NCBI GenBank assembly: GCA_022036555.1
Contig: CM039141.1
Coordinates: 2,019,773-2,083,772 of the forward strand
Source: Microstegium vimineum
Taxonomy: Eukaryota; Streptophyta; Magnoliopsida; Poales; Poaceae
DNA length: 64,000 nt
Direction of reading: 5' to 3'
Shown here: positions 23,447-34,163 of the stretch, piece after piece
Numbering within the stretch: position 1 is the first letter of the stretch
Layout of the letters: every line of letters begins with the position of its first letter
The notes under the pieces: generated by a model
What the model was told of the DNA's origin: nothing
The model's input: only the letters and a program-made list of their open reading frames with translations
Databases searched by the model: none
Program-made: the position numbers and the translations under genes

Positions 23447-24157
23447 GCTCCATGCCGGAGAAACCCACCTGACGAAGCCTGCCGCCAACAGTGGCGGACC
23501 CAGAATTTGCTCAAAGAGCAGGGCCTCTACCTATAGAGGTAGTATAAACTACTCATTATGCTCCTATCTAGTAGCGAGCCGTTAATTTCTAGAGTACATG
23601 AGTAGAGCTACAAATGGATCAGACATTAGAGAAATCAGAAATACTACCAGAATGGAGTGGCAGAAATCCAGACTCCAGAGGGATTGAGGATGAGGGAGAG
23701 CGGGATTGAGGGACGGCCGGGCCGCCGACCTAGATTTGCCTCCTCGGCTGCTCTGCTCCCACCAGTCCACCACCGTGCAGCCGTGCCCGTGCGGACGAGT
23801 GACGACGGACTCGAGGAGCCATCAAGCCTCACAACAGACCGCCCAAAGGCGCACCACACGACCCGGGCTCTCAAGCAAGAAAAACGAAGTGGAATTCCAT
23901 TTCTCCTGGTGCAGGTTTTTAGTGCTTTATCTATATAAATATGTCGGCTACCTGTCGGCTGTATATATTCCTCGTCACTTGATTTTCCATTTTATTTTCT
24001 CGTGGACTGGCTTGTTTTTTCTACAAAGAAGAAAAAACAGGTGGATAATACTCGTTCCATTTTAAATTATAAATTATAAGTGAATATATTTATGCCTGCT
24101 ATGGAATAGCTAATTTTTTTCAAAAAAAAACGCATAATAAGATAACAATATTCGTCA

Positions 24158-24275
24158 TGTTCGCTTGACTTATCAGCCGACTTATCAGCCACCAAAATAG
24201 GATTTTTGTCTCACAGAAAAACAGCTAAAAAACAGCATTAGCCAGTTTATCAGCCAAAAAACGACCAAGCGAACA
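24158..24275. mobile_element. Small hAT-type MITE, copy 1
   Basis: Starts TGTTCGCTTGACTTATCAGC and ends AAAACGACCAAGCGAACA, giving inverted termini TGTTCGCTTG. Internally there are repeated TTATCAGCC motifs and a TTTTTGTCTCACAGAAAAACAG block. It shares that layout with 25469-25583. Confidence 0.65.
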
Positions 24276-25144
24276 GACCGATTATAAAATTAAATACGAA
24301 TTTTAAGGTGACACTTAATAGAAAAAACATGCTTTGTGAAATTAAGATAGTACAAAGAACACAACGTCGCAGTCTCGGAAACCAACTATATATACCTTTC
24401 TGTGATACTGGTAAGATAATAGTTTATATCTTCAGGAAATAATCATAGTAACTCAGTCATCTCTTCCTTGTTTATTAAAATACCTTTCGTGGAAGGGTAG
24501 AAATGCCCATACACTGTGTACATCTCCAGTGCAGAAAGCCGGATCCTAACCTTCCCAAACTGCTAATCTGGGCATCAACTATGACTTCACGGCCCAAAGA
24601 TCAAACACCTCCTACTGCTCATTCTATTGTGGATTTCGTGTGTCAAGAATAGTCCTAGTACGCACTCACTTCTTTGGTCCTTAGTTGGCCACGCAATAGC
24701 AAGTTGTTTGGCTCATTTACAGGCAAGGGAAACATTATGAGAAATAGATTGCGGTGAGAATTACATCATGTTACTGTTTATTTATTTTTTACTTATTTTA
24801 TTGAAAAATTTTGTTTAGAGACACTACATAAATATGTAATTTGTTATTGAACACCATCAACTTAGAAATTGGCCATGTACCATTATGAAATCGGAGTTCT
24901 TCATCATAAGACACTGCGCCCATTATTTTATTCATTTCTCGTATTCACGGAGAGAGCAGATGAGAGAAATGACATTTTTGCTCTCGTCTTCAACCTCCAT
25001 GAAAGTGTGGAGCTAGCCCTCGAGCCTCTCATAATCAAGGCCGAGGAGCTGGTCACTCCCTAGGGCATTGGCCTCAGGACATGTAGTTGCAGCTCCTCCG
25101 AGGGCCTCGGCAAGGCGGAGCTACCTATTGACCATAGAGGGCTC

Positions 25145-25172
25145 CCCCCCCCCCCCCCCCCCCCCCCCCCCC
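25145..25172. repeat. Poly-C run
   Basis: About 26-28 consecutive cytosines. True length is unreliable in most sequencing chemistries. Confidence 0.9.
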
Positions 25173-25468
25173 TGCTCTGTAAAAAGAAAAGAGGAGATTT
25201 ACTCTGATCCACTATGCTACTAATTTAGCCAACCAGTAAATCAGGTGATTGGCTAGGCCACATGGAAGCCTGCACACGGCACACATGCCTTCAGCACTTG
25301 GGAGCTGACATCAGCCAACAACCCAACATGTAATGTAATATATTTGTTTAGAACTATCGAATTGAGTCATAATTTGCAAGAAATAAAATATTTCATTATT
25401 TGTTTGAAAAAGAGATTTTTTTGCTAACTTATTGCCCATAATCTCATAATTACATTGTTCGTCGCCCT

Positions 25469-25583
25469 ATTCGTTTGGCCATCAGCTAGCTTATCAGTCA
25501 CCGAAACAGTGTTTTTCTCTCACAACAAAATAGTCAGAAACAACACCAGTCAGCTTATCAGCCACCAAAACGATCAAGCGAAT
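25469..25583. mobile_element. Small hAT-type MITE, copy 2
   Basis: Starts ATTCGTTTGGCCATCAGC and ends CACCAAAACGATCAAGCGAAT. The central GTGTTTTTCTCTCACAACAAAA block and the TTATCAGCCACC motif parallel copy 1 at 24158-24275. The ends are more diverged. Confidence 0.55.
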
Positions 25584-25803
25584 ATGCCTTTTATATACAA
25601 ATAATAGTATGTTATTTTTTAATCTGTAGATACAAATGGATATTTTGGTACATATATATACTAATATGATACTGTAGTAGACTAATAGGAATCCATAGAC
25701 AATAGACCACGGTTGCTTATATTTTATTAATTGTTAGTTTATAGTCCGAAACTCCGGATTTGACAAATGCCCCCCCTATATTTGGCTTCAAGCTCCGCCA
25801 CTG

Positions 25804-25990
25804 GGCCTCGGTGATCACGTTGAGGCTGGTGGAACGGGGCACGCACCAACCCGTCATCTGAAGTGACGATGAAGTCTAGGCTCCCGAAGCGCACGAGTAC
25901 ACCCGGGGCCTAGCTGTCGCCAGGGGATGCCATCCAAAGCCTGGTGTTGATGATGAGACGTGCAAAAGGCCTCTAGCTGGTGAGCCAACT
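25804..25990 (-). mobile_element. Fragment of an older gypsy element (gag leader side)
   Basis: GC-rich sequence that resembles the leader and start of gag in the intact gypsy element (compare the CTCCCGAA-containing block near 34050). It runs up to GAGCCAAC followed by TGTCAG, the same primer-site/LTR junction layout as at 34150-34164. The orientation is minus, like the intact element. It is the left neighbour of a broken LTR at 25991. Confidence 0.45.
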
Positions 25991-26314
25991 GTCAGTGTTC
26001 TAAATCACTGACTAGTAAATTTATGTGGATTGCGCTTCTAGGGTCCAGTGGTGTGCTAAGAGGACATGATGATGTATATTAGTTTAGGCAAAATGTTCTT
26101 ACATCTAGTAACGAGTGACTCGTGTTAGTAGCATAAATTTTGCAGCGGGGGTTACAAACTGTCGAGAGAGGAAGAATGCTCCTACGTCTCTATGAGTGAT
26201 ATGTGCGTGTGTTGTCCGATGTCCTTTGTAGGATGTCTTGCTTCCCTTCTTAATAGTCAGTAAAGTGGAGGTTACACGAGAGAAAGGGAGAGTCAAAGAA
26301 GAAAAGAAGAATGG
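25991..26314 (-). mobile_element. Part of an older gypsy LTR, interrupted
   Basis: Begins TGTCAGTGTTCTAAATCACTGACTAGTAAATTT, which parallels the start of the intact element's LTR (TGTCGGTGTTATGACCC ... AACTAGTAAATTT). It is cut at 26314 by the AATGG target site of the younger gypsy element. Its continuation should lie from 35509 onward, on the other side of that insertion. Confidence 0.5.
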
Positions 26315-27694
26315 TGTCGGTGTTATGACCCAGGGGGTCAAGACCACCAACTAGTAAATTTGTATATTGTGTACTCCCTCTCCCAGATGTGATGCAAGAA
26401 GAACACAAGATTTATCCTGGTTCGGGCAAAGAAGACCCTACATACAGCGGGGGAGGATGGATTGTATTATCTTGCACCGAAGTGCTCGTACAGGGGGTGT
26501 ACAAGCAGGTTTACACGGGGTGGCTCAGAGTGAGCTGAAGCCTAGGACTAGCAAGGCTATCCTAGGTGAGCTGTGGATTGCTTGAGATGTTGATCAAGCC
26601 ATCAGATGTGGTGTGTGCGACTTGGCTCTTGGTGTATGCGGGTCAGAGCTGATGTCTCGGCTCGTTGAGAGATCTCTGATGTCCGAATGCGTGAGCCGAT
26701 ACGAATGTGCATGCCCTTTTTTTCTATCCCAGCGTCCCCTTTTATAGATCGAGGAGAGGCAGGAGAGTACAGAGATCCTAGACTGTAGAGGCATGGGAGA
26801 GGTGTCTGTGGCGCCATGCTTGCGGTGGGACGTCGATCGCTGTAGCGGCGTGGCCTTCCCGTCCTTCCGGTGTTCAGGGCATGGTGATGGCGGACTGGAC
26901 GTTGCCGAACGTCATGGCGCAGTACGGTTGACCTCCTGTAGATGGGTACAAGCTTCATAGCCGATTCGGAGAGGACTGGACGGGAGCCATGCCAGAGTGA
27001 TTGGAGGTGACGATCGAGCCCCTAGGTCGAGGGACGTCCAGGCCTACGTGACCCCAACATACCCCTGGAAACACGGTCGAGGGCTGCCCCATTCAATATT
27101 CGAGGGGGTGCCTTTGGCTCCGTACTCCAGGCATGGCCACAGTGGCCGTACGATCGTCGGAGAGTCCGGGTATGGGCGGCGAGTTGATAGATTTGACCGT
27201 GGTAGAGGGTGCACATGGCGTTAGGCGGGAGCAGGTAGGCGCATTGGATTCTCCTTACCCATACTGGGAGTAGGTAAGCTAATCGAGCCTCCTGCGTGCG
27301 GGTCGTTCAATCGACCCCCTGTCCATCATTCGAGGGGTTGAGGTCGAGGCGGAGGGGGAGGGGTCGTTCGTTCGACCCCTGTCCGTCAGTCGAGGTCGAG
27401 GCGGGGGAGGAGGAGTCGTTCGTTCGACCCCTGTTCGTCAGTTGAGGTCGAGGCGGAGGGGTCGTTCGTTCGACCCCTGTCCGTCAGTCGAGGTCGAGGC
27501 GGAGGGGTGTCCTGCTGTTTTTCCAATAATGGGCCGGCCCACGACTGGTCACTGTTGTTGGTGAGGTAAACCTTCGTTTGATGGGCCTTCTGCCACTGAT
27601 TGGGCGGCTGATCGGATTCTGCCTCAAAAAATGGTTGTTATGTTAAGCATTAGATTATCGCAGGTTAGGGTACCCCTTACCTTTGTACCCGACA
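26315..27694 (-). repeat. 3' LTR of the gypsy element
   Basis: A 1380-bp LTR, TGTCGG...CCGACA. Internal GTCGTTCGTTCGACCCCTGTCCGTCAGTCGAGG-type units are repeated in tandem at 27300-27500, with one or two more copies than in the other LTR. That explains much of the length difference. Confidence 0.9.
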
Positions 27695-27784
27695 GTAGCC
27701 CCCGAGCCTCTATGCGGATAAGAAGAATCCACATAGGGGCTTTTGGTGATGATTTGCAAGTTTGGTAAAGGGTCTGATTCTCCG

Positions 27785-27808
27785 TGGGGTGCGCGCGAGC
27801 GCACCCCG
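27785..27808. other. Perfect 9-bp hairpin with GCGA loop
   Basis: GGGGTGCGC then GCGA then GCGCACCCC: a perfect 9-bp stem with a four-base GNRA-class loop. It lies about 90 bases inside the gypsy element from its 3' LTR. Confidence 0.6.
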
Positions 27809-27892
27809 CGGGGTAGCCCCCGAGACCCCTGAGGAGTGATTAAGAACTCCTCTAGGGGCATTGGTTTGTGTTTTATCGAGGGAGATTAATAT

Positions 27893-29200
27893 TAACTGGA
27901 GTCATAGCGCCCTATCGAGGGGTCAGCTCTGTCTGCCAAGCTACGAGTGTTTTCGACCCTCTTTCGTCGAGGGGTGTCGTGCGTAGTCTAGCCCTCGAGC
28001 CTCGTGTGGCTGGGCCTTCACTACCTCATAGTGTCCTTCCCACGGATCCTTGCGCTCGGATTGTGGGGCGAAGATCATCGGGTTATCCTCGTTCGAACGA
28101 GCCTCGAAGTCCTCTGTGAGCTGGTAACGGGTAGATCCAAGTGAGAACTCGTGCCCCATTCGATAGGGGTCGACAGAAGCCCTGAGACGTCCTCATTAAG
28201 CAAACTGTGTGGTATACCCGGGTGCCAACTCTATTCGATGAGAGTTAGTGGCTCGATGCCTCCCGTCGAAGGGATCCTTGGGTATTCTGTGGTTATGCCT
28301 CGGATATGTCCCGGGGGGTCTCGAGAGTTCGTTCTCGAGCGGGGCCTCGTATTATCTCCCCCTGGGTCATCCCTGACTCGGGTACTCGAGGGCGGCTGTC
28401 GAACCCTGCTCGAGGGTCAGCCTTCGCTCCCTCGAGATTTGAGGGTGGACCGAAGTCCATTTTACTTCCATAGGAAGGGACTGCTCGAAAGCGGTTGTCG
28501 AAACCCTTTCGAGGGCCAGCCTTCGCTCCCTCGAGAGTTCGATTAACTGGAGTCATAGTGCCCCATCGAGGGGTCAACTCTGTCTGTCAGGCTACGAGTG
28601 TTTTCGACCCTCTTTCGTCGAGGAGTGTCGTGTGTAGTCTAGCCCTCGAGCCTCGTGTGGCTGAGCTTTCACTACCTCCTAGCGTCCTTCCCACGGATCA
28701 TTGCGCTCAGATTGTGGGGCGAAGAGCATCGTGCTATCCTCGTTAGGACGAGCCTCGAAGTCCTCTGTGAGCTGGTAACGGGTAGAAATCCAAGTGAGAA
28801 CTCGTGCCCCGTTCGATAGGGTCGATAGAAGCCATGAGACGTTCTCATTAAGCAAGACCACGTGGATTACCTAGGTGCCAACTCCGTTCAATGGGAGTTG
28901 GTGGCTCGATGCCTCTCGTCGTAGGGATCCTTGGGTATTCCCTAGTTATGCCTTGGATATGTCCCGGGGGCTCGAGAGTTCGTTCTCGAGATAGGGGCTC
29001 GCGTCGGCCCCCCTGGGTCATCCCTGACTTGAGTACTCGAGGGCGGCTGTCGAACCCTGTTCGTGGGGCCAGCCTTCGCCCCCTCGAGATTTGGGGGTGG
29101 ACCGGAGTCCATAACCCTGGGTCCTCCCTGACCTCAGGTACTCGAGGGCGGCTGTCGAACCCTGTTCGAGGGCCAGCCTTCGCTCCCTCGAGATTTTGAC
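27893..29200. repeat. Two ~650-bp tandem units inside the gypsy element
   Basis: The block starting TTAACTGGAGTCATAG occurs at 27893 and 28543, each followed by the same long series of CGAGGGGT-type motifs. A third partial copy of the final part (GTACTCGAGGGCGGCTGTCGAACCCTG) begins near 29140. The unit is non-coding and rich in CTCGAG. Confidence 0.8.
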
Positions 29201-29289
29201 GGACGGGTCGACGTCCGTTGCTTACCTCTGAAGATAACGCCCACGGTTGTCTGTCGTATACCGTAGGCGCGCCCTTTTAGGAGATGTCC

Positions 29290-30240
29290 GTTTGGCTGCA
29301 ACCGTAGCAGACGTAGGGTGCGGCGAGGAGCGCGGTGACATGACAGGTGTGCCCTATCCTGTGGGATACGAGGGGGCGATAGGTAGGTGCATTAAATGCG
29401 GGGATATACCTGCGACCTTCGCGTTGGATTCGCCCACGCGGGGTAGCGTTGCTAGAAGTTGGGAAAAGATCCCCTGCGCTCATCCTCCAGCCGTCGCTAG
29501 ATCGTGCCCAAGGTGTAATGCCCTGGGACCAGGGCTCGTCGTGGTTCCGAACGCTCACCTGCATCTGCAAGTCTGCGAGAGCAGAAAAGAGTCTGGCGTT
29601 GTTGTAGAGCCTGTGCGGAAGCAGGTTGCGCGGCGGCGCGGCCGATTACGTCGGAGAAGCCACGGTTACCCTTTGAGATGACGATTTGGCAAAGCCAAAG
29701 TCAGGCTCGGCGAGGTAGCCACCCCGACCCGCAAGCATGGGTCAAACAGGCTCCCGAAGGGAGGAACTGTGTCGCCAGCTGGGGCCGGGGAGGCGGCGTC
29801 CGGCGTCTCAGGATCCGCGTGGTGAAGAGTGCGGTGGCGCGGCCGAGTATGTCGGAGAAGCCACGGGGACCCTCTGAGATGACGGTTTGGCAAAGCCAAA
29901 GTCGGGCTCGGCGAGGTACCCGCCCCCGACCCGCAAGAATGGGTCAAACAGGCTCCCGAAGGGAGGAACTGTGTCGCCAGCTGGGGCCGGGGAGGCGGCG
30001 TCCGGCGTCTTGGGATCCGCGTGGTGAAATAGCGGCGACGTCGTTCACGCCTCCTCCTGGTCGCAGGTGAAAGGTGCGAGTGGTGGGACCGTCGTTCGGT
30101 CCTCCTTGGCCCCGGCCTACCGGAGCAGCTGCTATCCATGCCACTACTGGAGAGTAGAGCCATGTCGTGGTCGTGGACCAAGGACATGAACTCTAGACTC
30201 CCAAACCAGATGATGGTGGCAAATGGAAATAGTTGAGGCC
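29290..30240 (-). pseudogene. Duplicated 5' part of gag inside the gypsy element
   Basis: The minus-strand reading resembles the beginning of gag at 33400-34130: the shared blocks include FATIIWFGSL, HDHDMALLSSSGMDSS, RPGPRRT and GDTVPPFGSLFDP. Within it, a segment of about 175 bases is tandemly duplicated (about 29690-29865 and 29866-30030), so GDTVPPFGSL-type sequence occurs twice. It has no complete domain and several frame changes. Confidence 0.65.
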
Positions 30241-30265
30241 TGTGAGCCAGATCTGCCTTTTCGGT

Positions 30266-30653
30266 GGATCTGCCCTGAACAAGAGGCTTGATGACACCAT
30301 CTCCGCTTTCTACGATGGCATGGGGGTCGAGCCGGAGCTGCCGGTTGCGGGCGGCGTGCGTGGGGATTCCCTCCTGCGCCGGCTCTTCGCCGTGACCCGG
30401 GGAGTGACGGAGCGGGTCCGTGCTGCCCTTCACATAGGCGTGAAGCGGGCGTGAAGCGGTCGTCCACTCGGGGTACTCCTACGACCTCGACGTCATCGCC
30501 AGCGGCTTCGTCGTCGACCCGGAGCTGACCGATGAAGCGAACATGGCGAGATGCCATGACCTGATCGACGCCGCAGAGGTGCCCGACGGTGAGTTGGCGA
30601 AGCTGTTCGAGGCTGAGGTGCTTCCCCCGGCGGATGGCGATGGCGATGAGTAG
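30266..30653 (+). pseudogene. Decayed antisense ORF of the gypsy element
   Basis: On the plus strand, opposite to gag, two frames join into one acidic polypeptide. The first reads through ALNKRLDDTISAFYDGMG ... AVTRGVTERVRAALHIGVKRA and stops at 30452. The second, shifted, reads EAVVHSGYSYDLDVIASGF ... DLIDAAEVPDGELAKLFEAE and stops with TAG at 30651-30653. Codon usage is strongly GC-ending and the product is an acidic helical protein with no known catalytic motif. Antisense ORFs downstream of gag-pol are described in some grass gypsy elements; this one is broken by at least one frameshift and lacks an upstream start. Function unknown. Confidence 0.5.
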
Positions 30654-32100
30654 TCGAGGCCCGTGTGCCAAATCTGGACAAGAAGGTCCATGTAATAGAT
30701 TAGTTTTGAAACAATATGATGTCGAGCCGCTGGGGGCTTCAAAACCTTAATGCATTTTATTCGGGATGCATCTGAGTGTTTTTATTTCTCGAGCCATCTC
30801 AATTTATCTTTGCCTGAGTTGTTGCTTTTAGACTAAGTGTTCGACGTGCGCTCGTATCCCTTGAGGGGGGGAGCGAGTGGGGGTACCATAGCCCTGAGGC
30901 GTAGGAGAGTCCCCGGCTCGACGACCCTCGACCCTTAGGGAGTTCGAGACGTTTTTTACTTAGTCATGAAGCGTACTCGGGGCAAAGGTGGAAAGAGAAG
31001 CGTCGAGTTTCGAAAAACGTTCAGGTTTTTAAGGGACTTAGGGAGGGGGGTCCCCCCTGTCAGCCCCCGAGGGAGGCTTGACTTTGCAGGAGCAGAGTCG
31101 AGGCTACCTCAGAGTCATGAACAAACGTGAAATGTATTTCGAGAACATTTTATTCATTCATGATGCGATAAATGTACATAATGCATAAGATGTACGAGGC
31201 CTCGAGGCCCTAGGGGTAAAAGCGGTTTTCGGGGACTTTTTAGGGGTACTCCCGGTTAGCCCCCGAGGGAGGCTCGACTCTGCGGGAGCAGGGTCGAGCC
31301 TACCTTTACGACCACGAGCGGTGATTTCTCGAGCCATTCTTACTTCTACCAGCCTTGGTGTTCCACTTTTTGGCGTAGTTGTTGGATGCACGCCAGAGAC
31401 CCTCGAGGGGGGGGGGGAGCGAGTGGGAGTACCTTAGCTCGGAGGCGTAGGAGAGTTCCTGGCTCGGCACCCCTCGACCCTTGTGGGTCTCGAGCGCGTT
31501 TCCTACCCTGTGCTAAGCGTGCTTCGAGGGGCAGAAGAAAGAGAGGCGTCGAGGGGTAGAGTAGAACATTTTGTGTTTGATCGTGGCCCGAGGGGCTTTA
31601 AAACATTTGGATGTTTTAATAAAATTATCGACTTAGTTTTTTTGTTCAGCTCGAGTTTCTTCCTCTTAGCTGCCCTTACTTGTCTTCGTTTAAGCTATTA
31701 ACGAACCCATGGGCCTCGAGGGGGGAAAAGTCGAGTGAAAGTAACCGTAGCCCTGAGGCGTAGGTTTCGGCTCGACCCGTCCCTAGCCCCTTTGCCGGCA
31801 CGAGTTGTTTTATTCTTAAGCGAGACGTGAGTTCTAGGTAGTGAAGAGGAGTTGAGCGACATCAAGCTCATTTGAAAAAACTGAGTGATTTTTCCGGGGA
31901 CTCGAGGGGGTTCCCCCATTTGTAGCCCCCGAGGGAGGCTCGTCTTTATAAAATTAAAGTCGAGGCTACCTTGTGCTTCGTGATAAAGTACATTACGAGT
32001 AGCTCGATCATTAGAAGACTTTTTATCTTATTCATTCGAGACATGAATATAAGTAGAGCCCTGAGGCCTAAGGGTAAAAGTGACGTAGTTGTTCGACGTT
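30654..32100. repeat. Repeat array in the gypsy element
   Basis: Three degenerate units carry the same ordered motifs: CCCTGAGGCGTAGGAGAGT (30892, 31437, 31749) and GCCCCCGAGGGAGGCT (about 31064, 31259, 31925), each followed by GTCGAGGCTACCT or a close variant. Non-coding. The stretch just after 30653 is AT-rich and could hold the 3' end of an antisense transcript. Confidence 0.6.
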
Positions 32101-33994
32101 TCACGCGTTGGTGTAGAAGAACGTGTCAACGGCTTCCTCGCCGGCTGCGTAATTGGCGACGATGTCCATGAGCTCATTGGCGGTCTTGGGGGTGTTGCAC
32201 CCTAGTTCCCGCACCAACTCCTTGCACGTCGTCCCGACGACAAACGCCATGATGACGTCGTGGTCGGAGATATGGGGTAGCTCGGTACATTGCTTGGAAA
32301 ATCGCCGCGTGAACTCGTGGAGGGTCTTGCCCGACTTTTGCTTGCAGCTGCGGAGATCCCAGGAGTTCCCCGGCCGCACGTAGGTGCCCTTGAAGTTTCC
32401 CTCAAAGATCCTGACTAGGTCGGGCCAGCCATGGATCATGTCCGGGGGGAGTTCCTCGAGCCACCTTCGAGCGGTGTCGGAGAGGAAGAGCGGGAGTTGC
32501 CGAATGATGGCGCTGTCGTTGTCGGCACCTCCTAGCTGACATGCTAGCCTGAAGTCAGCAAGCCAGAGCTCTGGCTTGGTCTCACCATTGTACTTGGCCA
32601 GGCTGATTGGTGGACGGAAACGACCTGGCAAAGCGGTTCGCCGGATCGCCCTGCTGAAGACTCGTGGCCCTGGTGGTTCCGGAGATTGACGTCGATCCTC
32701 GTCACTGTCGCAGCGCCCACCTCGATGAGCACTGTAACCTCGAGCCTCAGTGTCACCGTGTCGGCGTCGTTTGTTGTCGTTGATGTCGTGCCACGCGTCT
32801 CGCGGTTGTCGATTGTCGACAACGCGTTCCCGGACTGGCTGTCGCTCTGCTTGGCCTTGGGGCGTCTTGTCTTGGTGGACAGGTACCTCTCGATCTTGTC
32901 GAGGGGCACGTCCTGCCGCTCGGAAGTAGCTCCTCTCGCCTCGAGGCTGAGCTCGTCGCCTGTTGTACGACCGCGGTTTGGAGAAGCCCCTGGATTTCGT
33001 CTCTAATGCGCTGCGCCTGGGGCATCGATGGTGCCGGCATGTCACGAAGCAGCATCACGGCTGCCACGACATTTTGACTAGCGCGGTTATAGTAGTGGCG
33101 TTCGTTCGCTCCTTCCTCGACGACCTGCCGATGGACATCCCGTGCCTGGCCATGATCTCGCTCGAGGGCGTGCTCGAGCTGCTGAAGTCGTAGGCGCTCC
33201 TCCTCGAGCTTGGCAAGCAGCTCTCGGACTTGCGCGATCTGGGCATCCTGAGGTGGATCGGCTTCGTCTGGAATCGGGGGGTCGGCGTTTCGCGGCGGGG
33301 TAGCGTCGCCCCCTCCTCCTGCATTCGCAGCTGCGGCGTCGGCGACGTCATCCTGGGAGTCGACCGGCTCGATGAGGTGGAAGCACTCCCGCGTGGGATC
33401 GTAATCCTCATCGGGGGAGTCCGAGTCGGGGTAGCTGTGGTAGAAGTTGGGGAAAGATCCTCTGCGCTCCTCCTCCAGCCGTCGTCGTAACATGCCCCAG
33501 GTGTGATACCCTAGGGCCGGGGCTCGTCGTGGCTCCGGACGCTCGTCCGGTGGAGGGGTGGTGATGAGGTTTATCGTCGCACGTAGCAGGTTCCCTGGGG
33601 ACCCGTAACGTGCCTGCATCTGCGGGCCTACAAAAGTAGAAAAGAGCCTGACGCTGTTGTAGAGCCCGTGCGGAAGCAGGTTGCGCGACGACGTGGCCGA
33701 GTACGCCGGAGAGGCCACAGGGACACTCCGAGAAGACGGTATGGCAAAGCCAAGGTCAGACCCGGCGAGGTACCCGCCCCCGATCCGCAAGCATGGGTCA
33801 AATAGGCTCCCGAAGGGAGGAACTGTGTCGCCAGCTGAGGCCCGGGCGATGGCATCCGGCGTCTCGGGATCCGCGCGGTAAAGAGTGTGGCGGCGTCGTT
33901 CGCGCCTCCTCCTGGTCATAGGCGAAAGGCGCGAGTGGTGGGACCGTCGTCTGGTCCTCCTTGGCCCCGGCGTACCGGAGCTGCTGCTATCCAT
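32101..33994 (-). pseudogene. gag remnant of the gypsy element
   Basis: The minus-strand reading starts near ATG 33994 (MDSSSSGTPGP). It includes a Pro/Asp-rich linker and a coiled-coil-like stretch (QVRELLAKLEEERLRLQQLE), then a retrotransposon gag core of the Retrotrans_gag type with ISLAKYNGETKPELWLADFR, RRWLEELPPDMIHGWPDL and KTLHEFTRRFSKQC, ending FFYTNA at 32101. The N- and C-parts are in different frames, the change falling near 32940. There is no zinc knuckle and no pol downstream. It could supply capsid-like protein only if the frameshift were bypassed; I read it as inactive. Confidence 0.75.
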
Positions 33995-34163
33995 GCCACT
34001 ACTGGAGAGTAGAACCATGTCGTGGTCGTGGCCCAGGGACATGAGCTTTAGACTCCCGAACCAGATGATGGTGGTGAATGGAAATGGTGGGACGGTGGAA
34101 TCCATCTGGAAGAGAAGTTGGGAGTTGATCGACACGCAAAGCCTCCCTACCTGGCGCGCCAAC

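Larger units (their letters stand above)
23489..25803. mobile_element. Possible hAT-like element or composite insertion
   Basis: The left end reads CAGTGGCGGACCCAG and the right end GCTTCAAGCTCCGCCACTG, whose reverse complement begins CAGTGGCGGAGCTTG. The first ten bases are identical, so these look like terminal inverted repeats of a plant DNA transposon. The 8-bp flanks do not match, and the interior contains pieces of a gypsy-like element (about 24985-25140) and two small MITEs. It may therefore be a composite, or two ends of different copies. No transposase ORF is seen. Confidence 0.4.

Noticed and set aside
28151..29681. Plus-strand ORFs in the gypsy repeat units
   Set aside because: They come from CTCGAG-rich tandem units and differ between copies in frame and length, so they are not conserved as proteins.
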